The position numbers and the translations under genes are program-made. The notes beneath the pieces are model-generated. The model had not been told where the DNA came from, searched no databases, and saw only the letters and a program-made list of their open reading frames with translations. 64,000 bases of DNA from Nicotiana tabacum. Lineage: Eukaryota > Streptophyta > Magnoliopsida > Solanales > Solanaceae. The stretch is from assembly GCF_000715075.1 (NCBI RefSeq), contig NC_134095.1, positions 62,926,419-62,990,418 on the forward strand, in the 5' to 3' direction. Shown here piece by piece: positions 1 through 11,936 of the stretch; the stretch's first letter is position 1; the number at the start of each line of letters is the position of its first letter.

Positions 1-2533
1 TAGGTAGTACACACAGGAATGAAGTGCGCGGATTTGGTCAGCCGATCCAGAATCACCCAAATAGCATCGAACTTTCTCAAGGTTCGTGGAAGCCCAACAA
101 CAAAGTCCATAGTGATCCTCTCCCACTTTTACTCTGGAATATCTATCCGCTGAAGCAAGCCACCTGGTCTCTAATGCTCATATTTCACCTGCTGACAATT
201 GAGACACCAAGCTACGAATCCCACAATTTCTTTCTTCATTCTTCTCCACCAATAGTGTTGCCTCAAATCCTAATACATATTCGCGACACCCGGATGAATG
301 GAATACCGAGAGCTATGAGCCTCCTCTAGAATCAACTCCCGAAGCCCATCCATATTGGGCATGCAAATTCGGCTCTGCGTCCTCAATACCCCATCATCAC
401 TGATGGTCACATCTTTAGCATCATCATGCTGAACTCTGCTCCTAAGGACAAGCAAATGCGGACCATCATACTGGCGCTCTCTGATGCGCTCATATAAGGA
501 AGACTGATAAACCACACAAGCCAATACCCGACTAGGCTCCGAAATATCCAACCTCACGAACCGATTGGCCAAGGCCTGAACATCAACTGCAAGAGGTCTC
601 TCCCCAACTGGAATATATGCCAAACTCCCCATACTCACTGCCTTTCGGCTCAAAGCATCGGCCAACACATTAGCCTTCCCCAGATGGTACAATATAGTGA
701 TATCATAATCCTTAAGTAACTCTAACCATCTTCGCTGCCTCAAATTAAAATCTTTTTGCTTGAACAAATGCTGAAGACTGCGATGATCAGTGAACACCTC
801 ACAAGATACGTCATACAAGTAATGCCTCCAAACCTTCAATGCGTGAACTATGGTAGCCAACTCCAAATCATGAACGGGGTAGTTCTTCTCATGGGGCTTC
901 AACTGATGAGAAGCATAAGCAATAACTCTACACTTCTGCATCAACACACAACCGATCCCAACTCTCGAAGCATCACAATACACGGTATATGAACCTGAAG
1001 CTGATGGCAAAACTAACACTAGAGTTGTGATCAAAGTTGTCTTGAGCTTCTGAAAGCTCTCCTCACACTCGTCTGACCATACAAATCAAGCACCCTTTTG
1101 AGTCAACTTGGTCAAGGGCGATGCGATAGATGAGAATCCCTGAACAAACCAACGATAATAACCTGCCAAACCAAGGAAGTTGCGAATCTCTATGGCTGAG
1201 TACGGTTTGGGCCAACTCTGAACTGCCTCTATCTTCTTCGGATCAACCTGAATACCCTCGCTGGACACCACGTGTCCCAAGAAAGCCACTGAACTGATCC
1301 AAATCTCACACTTGGAGAATTTTGCATAAAGCTTCTCCTCCCTCAATCTCTGCAACACAACTCTCAAATGCTCCGCGTGCTCCTTCTAACTATGCGAATA
1401 CACCAGAATATCATCAATGAAGACTATGACAAACGAATCGAGATAAGGCCGGAACACACTGTTTATCAAATGCATGAACGCTACGGGGGCATTGGTCAGC
1501 CCAAAAGACATCACCAAGAACTCATAATGACCATATCGGGTCCTGAATGTCGTCTTAAGAATATCCGAGTCCCTGGTCTTCAACTGGTGATAACCTGAAC
1601 GGAGATCAATCTTGGAGAACACTTTTGCTCCCTAAAGCTGGTCGAATAAATCATCAATGCGAGGCAAATGATACTTGTTCTTAATTGTTACCTTGTTCAA
1701 TTGCCTATAATCAATACACATCCTCATAGTGCCATCCTTCTTCTTCACAAATAGAACCGGCGCACCCCAAAGTGACACACTAGGCCGAATGAACCCCTTA
1801 TCTAGGAGCTCTTGAAGCTGTTCTTTTAATTCCTTCAACTCTGATGGTGCCATACGATATGGCGGAATAGAAATGGGCTGAGTGCCCAGCACTAGGTCAA
1901 AACCAAAATCAATATCCCTATCCGGTGGCATGCCCGGCAGGTCTACAGGAAACACATCGGGAAAATCCCTCACAACTAGAACAGAATCAATACTGGGAGC
2001 CTCAGCTCCGACATCCCTCACAAATGCTAGATATGAAAGACAACCCTTCCCAACCATACGCTGGGCTTTCAAGAATGAGATCACTCTACTGGAAACATAA
2101 TCAGTCATACCTCGCCACTCAATCCGTGGCACACCCGGCATAGCCAATGTGACCGTCTTAGCATGACAATCTAGAATAGCACGACATGGAGATAACCAAT
2201 CCATGCCTAAAATGAAATCAAAATCCACCATGCTCAATAATAATAAATCCACTCGGGTCTCCAGACCCCCAATAGTCACCATACACGATCGGTACACACG
2301 GTCTACAACAACAGTATTGCCCACCGGGGTAGATACATGAATAGGTAAAGTAAAAAACTCACGGGGCATACCCAAATAACGAGTAAAGTATGATGACACA
2401 TAAGAAAAGGTGGAATCGGGATCAAATAATACAAAGGCATCTCTGTGGTAGACTGAAACAATACCTGTAATGACAGCATCTGAAGCAATAATATCGGGTC
2501 TGCCTGGGAGTGCATAGAAACGGTCCTAACCAC
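1..2533 (-). pseudogene. pol: E1 pol pseudogene: protease-RT-RNase H-integrase (partial)
   Basis: The polyprotein would process Gag-Pol, copy element RNA and integrate the cDNA. On the minus strand: an aspartic protease region near 2440-2130 ([13 protein letters not shown], later ILGMDWLS); RT from about 1870, with [19 protein letters not shown] and the catalytic FIDDILVYS near 1395; RNase H from about 1000 ([26 protein letters not shown], so all four acidic residues remain); and the integrase HHCC zinc finger and core start below 330. In-frame stops lie near 1633 (TAG), 1387 (TAG), 1090 (TGA) and 268 (TAG). The protease active site has Asp where the family normally has Gly. The copy cannot make a full polyprotein. 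Integrase continues past the window edge. Confidence 0.9.
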
Positions 2534-3996
2534 CCCCTAATCGACCTTCCCTTATGGGGTGACCCCTAGCTGACTAACCCCCACCCCTAGCTGGCTGAGC
2601 GGGTGGTGGTGAAGAACTAGCACTGAAGCCAACGATTGACCCCTCTGCTGAGACAAACTAGCAACACGACAAGGACACTACCTCCACATTTGACCCATCT
2701 TGCCACACTCATAAAAACTCCCAGGTGCTGGAGAAGGGGACTGAAGGGAACCCCTCGCACCAGAGTGACTAACAGATGCACTCAGCATAGAAGGCCCTGA
2801 ACTGATAGAGCACGGGTCGAACTCTGAGCTGGGAGGGCACTAAGTAATGACTGGCCCTGCTGAGAACCATGATAACCATGACCCAAAGATGCCCCATAAT
2901 AACCTGGGCGAGTTGGCTGAGCAGATCTAAATGAACTGTCTCTGATATGCTAAAACTGACCCCTCGAAGGAGTACCACTATAGCTGCCAGATCCTCAAGG
3001 CCTCTTGGCCTCCCTCTCCTCTCGCTCATGGAGACGAACATACTCAATCTCACGAGCGATATCCATAACCTCCTTGAAAGCAGCACCAGTCACCCTCTAC
3101 CTAGTCATGAGAATACGGAGTTGATAAATAAGACCATCAACAAACCTCCTGATCCTCGCTCTATCTGTCGGGACCAACCAGATGGCATGACGAGCCACCT
3201 CAGAGAACCTTAACTCATACTACGACATGGTCATCCCCCCTGACGTAACCAATCAAACTGCCTACACAGCTCCTCTCTATGAAACTGCGGCACATACTTC
3301 TCCTAAAAAAGAACGGAGAACTGCTGCCAGGTAAGGGGTGCTGCACCAGCAGGCCTACGCCTCTCAAAATCCTCCCACCAAGTGAAAGCAGCTCCTAAAA
3401 ACTGATAGGTGGTAAAAGCGACCCCATTGGTTTCCAAAATACTTGCAGTACAAAGCATCCTCTGACACTTGTCCAAAAAGCCCCGGCATCCTCGCCCTCT
3501 ACGCCACTGAAGGTCGGAGGCTGCAATCTACCAAATCTCTCCAACCTACGTTGCTCATCCTCCGGCATGACAGAAACTACATAGTCTTGAGCGGCTGCTA
3601 CCGGTTGGGCTGGATGTTCCCCCGACGTCTGAAGTCCCTGCACGACCTGCTCAGGTATACGAGCGGCGAAAATTTGATTGCCTCCCCTGGCCTGTGAAGT
3701 AGTTGCGTCTATAGTGGCTGAGATCGCCTGAGCCAGGCTAGTGCAAACTGATAAGATCTGTGCCAAGGCCTCCTGAAACCTGGAATCACGATGGGCACAG
3801 CTAGTCCCTGAACTGGTGCTGTTGGAGCATCCATAGCTGGAGCCTGATCCTGAGCTGGGGCAGCTGGTGAATCTACAGGTGCTGCCCTCGCTGCTCTGCC
3901 TATGCAAAAACCATGACCGCGCCCTCGGCCTATGGTGGCCTCAACTGGTGGCACTGGTGGTCGTCTACCCCGTCCGGTAGCCCGTGTCCTTACCAT
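2534..3996 (-). pseudogene. gag: E1 gag pseudogene
   Basis: Gag forms the retrotransposon particle. The start is the ATG at 3996, opening with MVRTRATGRGRRPPVPPVE, which resembles Gag N-termini of plant gypsy elements. The frame breaks near 3800 and continues as EALAQILSVCTSLAQAIS and LERFGRLQPPTFSGVEGEDA, the start of the retrotransposon gag domain. It is shifted and interrupted again to about 2540. The nucleocapsid zinc knuckle (minus strand, 2716-2677) reads YECGKMGQMWR-stop-CP: the first Cys and the His of the usual CX2CX4HX4C are lost. It is preceded by a 190-bp leader and the primer binding site. Clearly a pseudogene. Confidence 0.85.
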
Positions 3997-4182
3997 CTGT
4001 GAGAGAATAGAATAACAGAAGTTTAGTATTTGGATCAACAAGTTCGCACAAAAAGAGTTTCAAGAATATGAGGTTTTTCCTAAAGGTTCTGCAGCCTCTC
4101 GAGGATAAATACAAACGTCTCTGTACCGATTCGTCAGACTCTACTAAACCTGCTCATAACTCGTGAGACCTATGTAATCTAG

Positions 4183-4194
4183 GCTCTGATACCA
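4183..4194 (-). other. E1 primer binding site (tRNA-iMet type)
   Basis: The minus strand reads TGGTATCAGAGC, the usual plant initiator-methionine tRNA primer site. It lies 3 bp inside the LTR end. This fixes the element's orientation and the LTR boundary at 4198. Confidence 0.9.
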
Positions 4195-4197
4195 AAT

Positions 4198-7032
4198 TGT
4201 CACGACCCCAAACCCAGACCCGGTCGTGATGGCGCCTCTCGTGAAGACAAGGCCAGCCGACACTTCCCATTTTTCCAATTATTAATAGTTAAGCATTTAA
4301 GAAACGGTCTAATCATGATAAAATAAATCTGAAATAACAATGATAACATAAATACACGAAAGAACACCCATACACAACCCTAACTGGGATGTCACTAGTC
4401 ATGAGCATCTATAAGTCATAATACAACTCTGCTATTTCCATAACTAGTACAACTGTCTGAAGGGAAATAGAAGCGATAAAAGAGTAGAGAAATGGGGTTG
4501 CGGACGTCAACAGCTACCTCGTAATCTCCGAAAGCCCGCTTGAAGCTGGAGGAATTAGCACTCGGGAGCAAAACCAGCTACGCCTGAATCTGCACAAAGG
4601 GGTGCAGGGAGTAAAGTGAGTACTCCAACTCAGTGAGTAACAAATGTAAATAACGACTAAAAGTAAGAAAGCACGTAATGCACAAGGCATTTTATAATGA
4701 AGCAATAAAACCATTTAAAAGTAGTAAAATAGTGGAAAGTCAAGTAAAATCCTCTTTCAACAAGTAAACAAGTAATTGACAGGTAATTAAGGTAAAGTAA
4801 ACAAATAAAAGTTTGCCCCTCAGGCGCAGTATCACCACATCCGCCCCTTGGGCAATATCTTAGAAGAATAATAGCCCCTCAGGCTCAATTTCACATCACA
4901 ATGGGTACCTGTGCTCACTGGGGGTGTGCAGACACTTGGAGGGGCCACTTACGGCCCAAGCGCAAAAATAAGTCATCTCGTGGCATCAAATCTAGGCCCT
5001 CGGCCTCATATCAATCAAGTCACCTCGTGGCGTACATATCTCAGGCCCTCGGCCTCATATCAGTATCAGTGTATCACCGCTGTGGCATGCAGCCCGACCT
5101 AAAAGTATCCTCACAACACATGCCCTCGGCCTTACTCAGTAAAAATCACATAAGCCACTCGAGCAATAGTAAAACATGATGCTCATCCCCAAATATGATT
5201 TAAAATATCATTTAAGTCTTAAAACTGAGTAAACATGGCTGAGTATGAAAACAGTGGAAAGTCACATGACTGAGTTCAAGTATAAAGTCAAAGCAGTGAG
5301 GAAATAGTAATGAAAATCCCTAAAGGGTTCAAATAGTTGTCACTAGGCCCAAATATGGAATTCAGCCCAAGTAATGATAATAGCAAATAGTTTCCAATCA
5401 AATACGTGGTAAAATCATCAATCGGGACTGACCAAGCCACAATCCCCAATAGTGCACGATCCCACGCTCGTCATCAAGCGTGTGTCTCACCTCAATATAG
5501 CACTACGATATGCAATCTGGGGTTTCAAACCCTCAGAACATCATTTACAATCATTACTCACCTCGAACCGGTTAAATCTCTAGCTTGTGATGCCTTTTCC
5601 CCTCGAATCGGCCTCCACGCGTTTCGAATCTATCAAAAATCAGAACAAGGACGTCAACGTATGCTAATGGAACAAAGCCCAAGCGAAAACAATCAATAAA
5701 GGGCACAAATCCAAAAATTACCAAAACCCGACTCCAAGGGCCCACGTCTCGAAATTCAGAAATTTTTACATCAATAGATTCTTCATCTCCCCACGAGTCA
5801 ATGCATATCAAGAATACCAGAATCGGAGTTCAAATGACCCCTCAAATCCTCATTTTAAGGCCTCTTAAACTCAAGGCCTAATTCCCTATTTTTAGCCCTT
5901 TAATTCCTTTAATTACAGCCTTAATCCATGAAATACTACCATAGAAATGTGTTTTAGGTCCAAAATCCTTACCTTAACGAAGTTCCCTTGAAATCCCTCT
6001 TCCAAATTGTCCAAAAGCTCTCAAGCCGGAGTCAAAAATGGTGGAATAGCTCAATTTCGCAAAATGAAATAACTTATATGTTCTGCCCAGGCCTCTCCGC
6101 ATCTGCGGTCCAAAACCCACTTCTACGGTACCGCATATGCGGTCAAATCCTCCGTTTCTGTGGAATTCACTAAACGGGCCCTTCCGTATCTGCGATCCAA
6201 TCTCCGCACATGCGACTCCGCAGGTGTGGTCCAACTACCACATCTACGGCTCCTGGCTCTTCCTCTCAAATTTGCTTCTGCGGCTTCCCTTCCGCACGTG
6301 CGGCGCCGCACCTGCGGTCCCCAAACCGCAGGTGCAAAAACACCAGAAGCAGAAAAATCTCAGTAGCTACCATAACCTTTCAACTTCTCCGACGACCACT
6401 CGAAATCATCCCAAGGCCCCCGAAACCTCAACCAAAAGCACAAACATAACCCAATACATTATTCAAACTTGTTCCAATCATCAAAACACCTAAAACAATA
6501 TCAAATCTACCAAATCACATCGGATTCAAGCCTAAGTTTCTAAAATCTTCTGAAATACGTTTTTGATCAAAAAAACCAACCAAACCACGTCCGAATGACC
6601 TGAAATTTTACATGCACATCCCAAATGATACAATGAATCTACTGCAACTCTCGGAATTCTATTCCGACCCCTATATCAAAATCTCACCTATCAACAGGAA
6701 ATCGCCAAAACATCAACTTCGCCAATTCAAGCCTAATTCTACTCCGAACCTCCAAAACCCTTTCTGATCACACTCCTAAGTCATGAATCACCTCCCAAAG
6801 CTAACTGAACCATCGGAACTCACATCCGAGTCCCCTAACACATAAATCAATCTCCAGTTGACTTTTCCAACTCAACTTCCTAAAAAGAGACTAAGTGTCT
6901 CAAATCTTACCAAAATCATTCCGGACTCGATCCGACCAACCCGATACCATTAAACACGGATAACGAATCATAAAGAAGTAGAAATAGGGAAAATGGAGCG
7001 GTAACTCACGAAACGACTGTCGAGTCGTCACA
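4198..7032 (-). repeat. E1 5' LTR (2835 bp)
   Basis: Bounded by TGTCACGACC at 4198 and GTCACA at 7032, so both strands have TG...CA ends. The left boundary abuts the primer binding site. Within it, 4805-5140 contains irregular repeats of CCCTC/GGC-type motifs, and 6085-6335 a cluster of GC-rich near-palindromes. Small open frames here are random. The bases after 7032 (ATTTC) are one candidate copy of the target duplication; the partner would be outside the window. Confidence 0.85.
6073..6335 (-). promoter_or_regulatory. E1 LTR promoter region: TATA-like box plus CCGCA-NN-TGCGG palindrome cluster
   Basis: A minus-strand CATATAAG box lies at 6080-6073. Immediately upstream of it (higher coordinates) about eight imperfect copies of CCGCA-NN-TGCGG lie in 250 bp, including perfect palindromes at 6130-6143 (centre CATATG) and 6292-6303 (centre CACGTG, a G-box core). 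The arrangement suggests the U3 promoter of this LTR. Promoter function is inferred only from position and motif. Confidence 0.5.
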
Positions 7033-7235
7033 ATTTCTAAGTAATTGGTTATAGTACATACCAAACGGCATGGTATACAGTTATGTCTGTTACAGTTAGT
7101 TGTTGAAATTATGTTATCATTTTATCATTTTCACAACATCATTAGCCTCTGAGGGCATCCCATTATATCATATCGACAATGTGGCTGATCAGGTGGTGGT
7201 GTGTATATAAAGCCATAACATTTCCCATATCCCGT

Positions 7236-7296
<61 letters not shown>

Positions 7297-8089
7297 TATA
7301 TGTGTATATAATGCCGTTTGAATCATATTTACATATATACGCGTATATAACGCCATTTGAATCATATTTCAGCCACTGTGGGAAACATCATCATCGTATA
7401 CCAGCTGATCAGGTGGTGGTGCGTATATAAAGTCGTAACCTTTTCCCATATCCCTTATACATATATTTACATATATACGCGTATATAATGCCATTTGTTC
7501 ATGGGTCAATGCACATGTATAAATGAGTGAAATACATGACAAATACATAATAATCTCGATATTCCTTCCAGATAAACTTTGCCAACTGCGTATTATTCTG
7601 AGACCCATGAACAGAAGATAATAATAATTCTCATGGAGAATCAAGAATATAGACACCCCTACTATTTCTATGAATAGAGTAATTTATAGAAAACTGTGTA
7701 TTTGCTCGTTTCTTCAGTATAATTTGGACCAAGCCAAAAAAAAGAAAGGATAACCTTAACATACCTGGAGTAGGGAAAAATTCGTATGATATTCTTGAGA
7801 AGGTTTACACCGTACTCCCTTAAAATTGCAAAATCTCACGTTGCTTACGATACTACGAAACCTCTGTTTGAATTATTAAAAATCATTAGCTACAGATGGC
7901 CTTCAACTTTGGCTTCAGGTTCTTTATCTTTTTCATTAGCATCAAATAGGCTTCTTCTATTCCCTCCCATAAATAAGATTTGCATTTCTTAATCCTTAAA
8001 AAAATGAAACTCCCTAACGTATAAAAGAGCTCTTTAAGAGATTTGGATTCTCTCTCCAGTAAAGAAGATATATATATCTTTAATCCTTG

Positions 8090-8125
<36 letters not shown>

Positions 8126-8891
8126 CTTCCTAACATTTTTAAAGAATCTCTTTAAGAGATTTGTTTGATGCTTTTAAATGTTGAAGAAGATATGTATCTC
8201 TTGATCCCTTAAAATATATATCTGGCATCCTCGCGTTTTAAAAGGATCACTTTAAGAGATTTTGTTTGAATCTCTTAAATGTTGAAGGCTTTCCCTTTTT
8301 AATTTATTGCCACCTAATAAGAACATACCCTTAGTCATCTCTTTAGGGTGTGGCTTATTTCCACGTGGGGATGGGGTGGAATATTTAATTTTTATCCACT
8401 TATTAGTTAACTGGGTAATGTTTCGTTACTCGGTAATTAATCTATTACCCGCATAATTTAAAAATTATCTCAACTTAATTAAATACTACTCACTTTTATC
8501 ATACCTTGTACACCTTACTATCATGGCCATGTAGTACTTTGTATGACACTAGTCCTTAAATACGGGGTAGTTTAGCTCGAGCCGTATTTTATCCCAAAAT
8601 GCCAAACTTTGACAAAATTCGTTTGCTTAGACATGCTCCCTCTTTAACCTTTATGAATTTACTAACTACTTGTGAAATATCATAATCCTTATAATCCCCA
8701 AATAATCTTTTCCTTGGACTGATGTCAATTACCTTACGACAAATTTCACATAAAGTACTGCAGGATGCAACATCGTCGTAACCTATTACTACGAAGCGTA
8801 ATATCACTGTAGTGTAATACTGTCGGGTACAACATTGTCGTAACTTAATACTGCAGGACATAATATTGAGGTAATATTGTGGGGCGTAACA
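7033..8891 (-). repeat. E2 3' LTR (broken by E1)
   Basis: From about 7130 to 8891 this aligns by eye with 31780-33491, the E2 5' LTR. Shared landmarks include the CTCTGAGGGCATCCCAT stretch, the CAGCTGATCAGGTGGTG motif, AT tracts at matching places and the GGGGCGTAACA end at 8891. On the minus strand the LTR starts TGTTACGCCCC. The first ~100 bp after E1 (7033-7130) do not align clearly with the other LTR. The missing ~600 bp of the LTR end should lie left of E1, outside the window. AT microsatellites at about 7237-7291 and 8092-8124 differ in length from those in the 5' LTR. Confidence 0.8.
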
Positions 8892-8927
8892 TCATTCCCC
8901 ACTTTGGAACATTCGTCCTCGAATGTT
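8892..8927 (-). other. E2 polypurine tract and adjacent hairpin
   Basis: Read on the minus strand, a purine-rich stretch (AAAGTGGGGAATGA) sits directly before the LTR start at 8891, as expected of the plus-strand primer. Just before it is an inverted repeat (8908-8927, arms AACATTCG/CGAATGTT around a 4-base loop). I recall similar sequences near the 3' end of plant gypsy elements. It identifies 7033-8891 as the 3' LTR. Confidence 0.65.
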
Positions 8928-11900
8928 GACTGATGCTCTTATCATTTTCGTAACTTATAGTTCTTGTGAATACCTTAACACTCTTCTTGATATTTAAGTG
9001 GTTGCTCTGTGAATAAATCCAAAGTCTAGGGTATTCCCTCCTTTAGTCTTTTTGCTCGTATCATGACCTATGGTCGAAATCTTCCTAATCTTGCAACTGT
9101 TGTTACCTCCTGTCATGTAGCATGTATGACCCTGGCTTTGTAAGCGAACTTATGCGATTTATCTTTCCTTTTTCCTTTTATGTTTTAGTCAATCTGTAGG
9201 CCTTACTTTGTATATACAAGGCTTAATAGGATGCCTCTCTGGGCCTCTATAGGTATATTGAAGTCCTTTGCTTGATACTTTGTAGAATTTGTGAATATGG
9301 CCATATCTTATTTCATAGATCTGGTTACCCATTTCACATGACTTTACTGTATTTACATGGGTTATACTGTACCATAATTTTTTCTTCAATCTACTTTTAC
9401 TGAGGTATGCTTACCAAGTTCTCAGCTTACTCTCGTTGCTTATTCCATATGTATAAATTTAAGTCCTTTAATGCTTCCTCATTACTGCTCATCTTTAGAA
9501 TGACGGCCTAATCTCATCTCATACTTTGTGACTTTTGTTCATCCATTATTGATTCACCTCAATATTGATCTACAGTATACCACTGATCTACATTATTGAT
9601 TCACCTCAATACTTTGTGACTTTTGTTCACTGCTTGATCTACAGTTCACCTCAATACTTTGTAATACTTTGCCCCTAGGGCTTATGTTACATCAAAGAAT
9701 ATTCAAAGTGATTCCCATAATCATATTTCATAGTGTTTCAATGTGATTCACCTTATGGGGTATCCTAATTTCGTGTCGCCATCGAAATCTTTTCTCATTC
9801 TCTTTTTTTTCAAATCATTATTCAAACGAGGCCCAAATGTCATCCTTTATCTGCTATAATTATACCCTCATTTTAATTACCAGGTCATCATTTCATTCCT
9901 TCTAAATGCTATTAATCTTAGACTCCTTTGAGTTCATTAAGGTTATAGTGAGCTTTGTATAAAATAGAGAAAATGTCTACTCTTCTTGTTTTCATGGGCT
10001 TAATCCTAAAGACTTACCATTATCGTCACTTTTTCACTTGCCTTTCCTCATCCTTACTCATGTTTCCTTAAAACTTTGTCGCTCTACCATTAGCTTGCGA
10101 CCTATACATATCCATTTATAAACTTTCCTTCAACTTGCTTGCACCATAGATTTCCTTATGTTATTCTGGAACGTCAAGCGAGACATCACATCGTCTCCAA
10201 CTTTTCTCTATTCGCTTAACTAGATCTCTCAGTACTTAGAAAATATGGGTTGGAAAACATGCCACCAACGATGCCGCTATCATTCCCAGTTATTGGATCC
10301 CTGTGCTTATAGCCTTCTATCCGAAGTATGGACCATTCACGATCTTCTGCCTTTGAGTATCTCGTACGTTGTTTACCTTTACCTTACATACCTTAAAATC
10401 TCGCATCATATCTTCTATCTCTTTCCTGACCTCCCTTCCACCTAGGTGTAATTCACGTCCATAACTTGAAGCTTTATTATAATACTCGCACCTCTGCTAC
10501 ATACACAATCTGATGGGAGCTTCGTACTGACTTTTATGAGGCCGGTACTTCTTCTAACTGGCTTTCTTGTAGAGCCATTATAGATTATGGTTGTTATGTT
10601 ATTTCTCTTGAACATTTGATATTAAGAGTGATTCTATCATATTCTCAAGCACAACTTCTATAATTTTTCTAGGTCCTATAATCAGACTCTTGATTTACTT
10701 AGGTGATATAATTCTTTAGCTTCCTTTTCCTTCCGATCAGCCTTTATTTAGGCTTAAGCTATCTTCCGATCTGTGGCTCATGGTATCAGTTATTACCTTA
10801 GCCTTTAATGGGTGTTATGGAATATCCATGATACAATCTTCTAACAATTCAATCCTTTGTCTATGTCCTAGGCTCAATTCTTCTTTTTAACTTATACCGG
10901 AGTCTTCTATGGCTATATGATTATCAACAAATATAATGCTCCAAAATCTTGGGTGTATCCATAACATACTAACCATGGATCATTGATCGTATAATTCATT
11001 TCGTTCCATCTCAGTTTTCTTCAAATGTAAGCAATTGTTTTTCCTGGACTTTTTACCCCTTGTTGCGTGAATACTTAGCTTACCTTAATGCCCATATATG
11101 CCAGAGTTTTCGTGCAACTCATATGATCTCGAATATTACTTTTAATTTTACTTCCCGTTCATTAGCCACGGTAGGTGCCACTTTCCTTTGGAATGCTTCC
11201 AATGTTATTGTGAGACTGTTGTTGCATGTCCATTTCCTCTTTAGGTCATTGTGCTTTGGTTGAAGCCTTATTCCTTATTTGCTCAACTCGTCTTTCAGTG
11301 TAGTACTTAGGGAAGACCCTCTGACTCTTATAAAGATGCGAGCTTATTATATCGTATTCCCAATAGAATTTTTGATGTTCGTGCTCACTTGTAATTATCC
11401 TTAGTTACTTACCTCTTGTTTAGCCATAACTGGGATCTTCCTGGCCAATTACTAACTACTCGTTGGCCCATTCTCATATCAATATTCCTCGTAATCTTTC
11501 TTGGGTTATTTTCTTTGTCTTAACTTATGTCTCGCACTGGCTCCTTATTTATTAATAACAACTCGGGCAGGAACCTTTACTCCCTCTCCTTGACGTCGTG
11601 CGTGCACAATATTCTTTAATCGTAGCGTATATATAAGATTTGGATAAGTGTCATCTCATTCCACTTTCATTTATCGCATCCTTCCTTTACCATTCCATAG
11701 TCACTAGAACCACTTAATTCTGACTTAATGCCACATCACTCCATATTCTCCCCTTTAAGGGGTGTACTAAGAGTTGGAGCTACGAAGACCTGCCTATAGA
11801 TGTTTCACCTTTTCATCTTTGGCATCCTTTCACATAATCGATGACTCTTACTCGCCTTGCGGTAATCCTTCCATACCAAGGATAGCAGAATCCCTTACTC

Positions 11901-11931
11901 ACGAGGGTGAAATTTAGTATAACTGGCACAT
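8928..11931 (-). mobile_element. E2 internal region, 3' part, no recognisable domains
   Basis: This ~3-kb stretch lies between the E2 polypurine tract and the E3 insertion site. It is pyrimidine-rich on the plus strand. No frame exceeds about 70 codons, and I see no RT, RNase H, integrase or protease motif on either strand. With the 1.4-kb piece at 29812-31167, E2's interior is about 4.4 kb. It is either a strongly eroded gypsy element or a large non-coding derivative (LARD-like). Confidence 0.55.
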
Positions 11932-11936
11932 ACAGT
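11932..11936. repeat. E3 target-site duplication, left copy (ACAGT)
   Basis: ACAGT immediately precedes the TG of the E3 5' LTR and is matched exactly at 29807-29811 after the 3' LTR. This proves the two LTRs belong to one insertion. Confidence 0.92.

Larger units (their letters stand above)
1..7032 (-). mobile_element. E1: Ty3/gypsy (chromovirus-like) LTR retrotransposon, left end beyond window
   Basis: Read on the minus strand the order is 5' LTR (7032 to 4198), a tRNA-iMet-type primer binding site (4194-4183), gag (from 3996), protease, RT, RNase H and the start of integrase, running off the window at base 1. The order protease-RT-RNase H-integrase defines Ty3/gypsy. Integrase wording such as [18 protein letters not shown] suggests a Tekay/Del-like chromovirus, but the diagnostic chromodomain would lie outside the window. 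Several in-frame stops make this a dead copy. It appears to have inserted into the 3' LTR of E2, because E2-like LTR sequence resumes soon after 7032. The second target-site duplication is not visible. Confidence 0.9.

Noticed and set aside
7179..7430. Frame with a run of Ile-Tyr
   Set aside because: It is the translation of an AT microsatellite in the E2 LTR.
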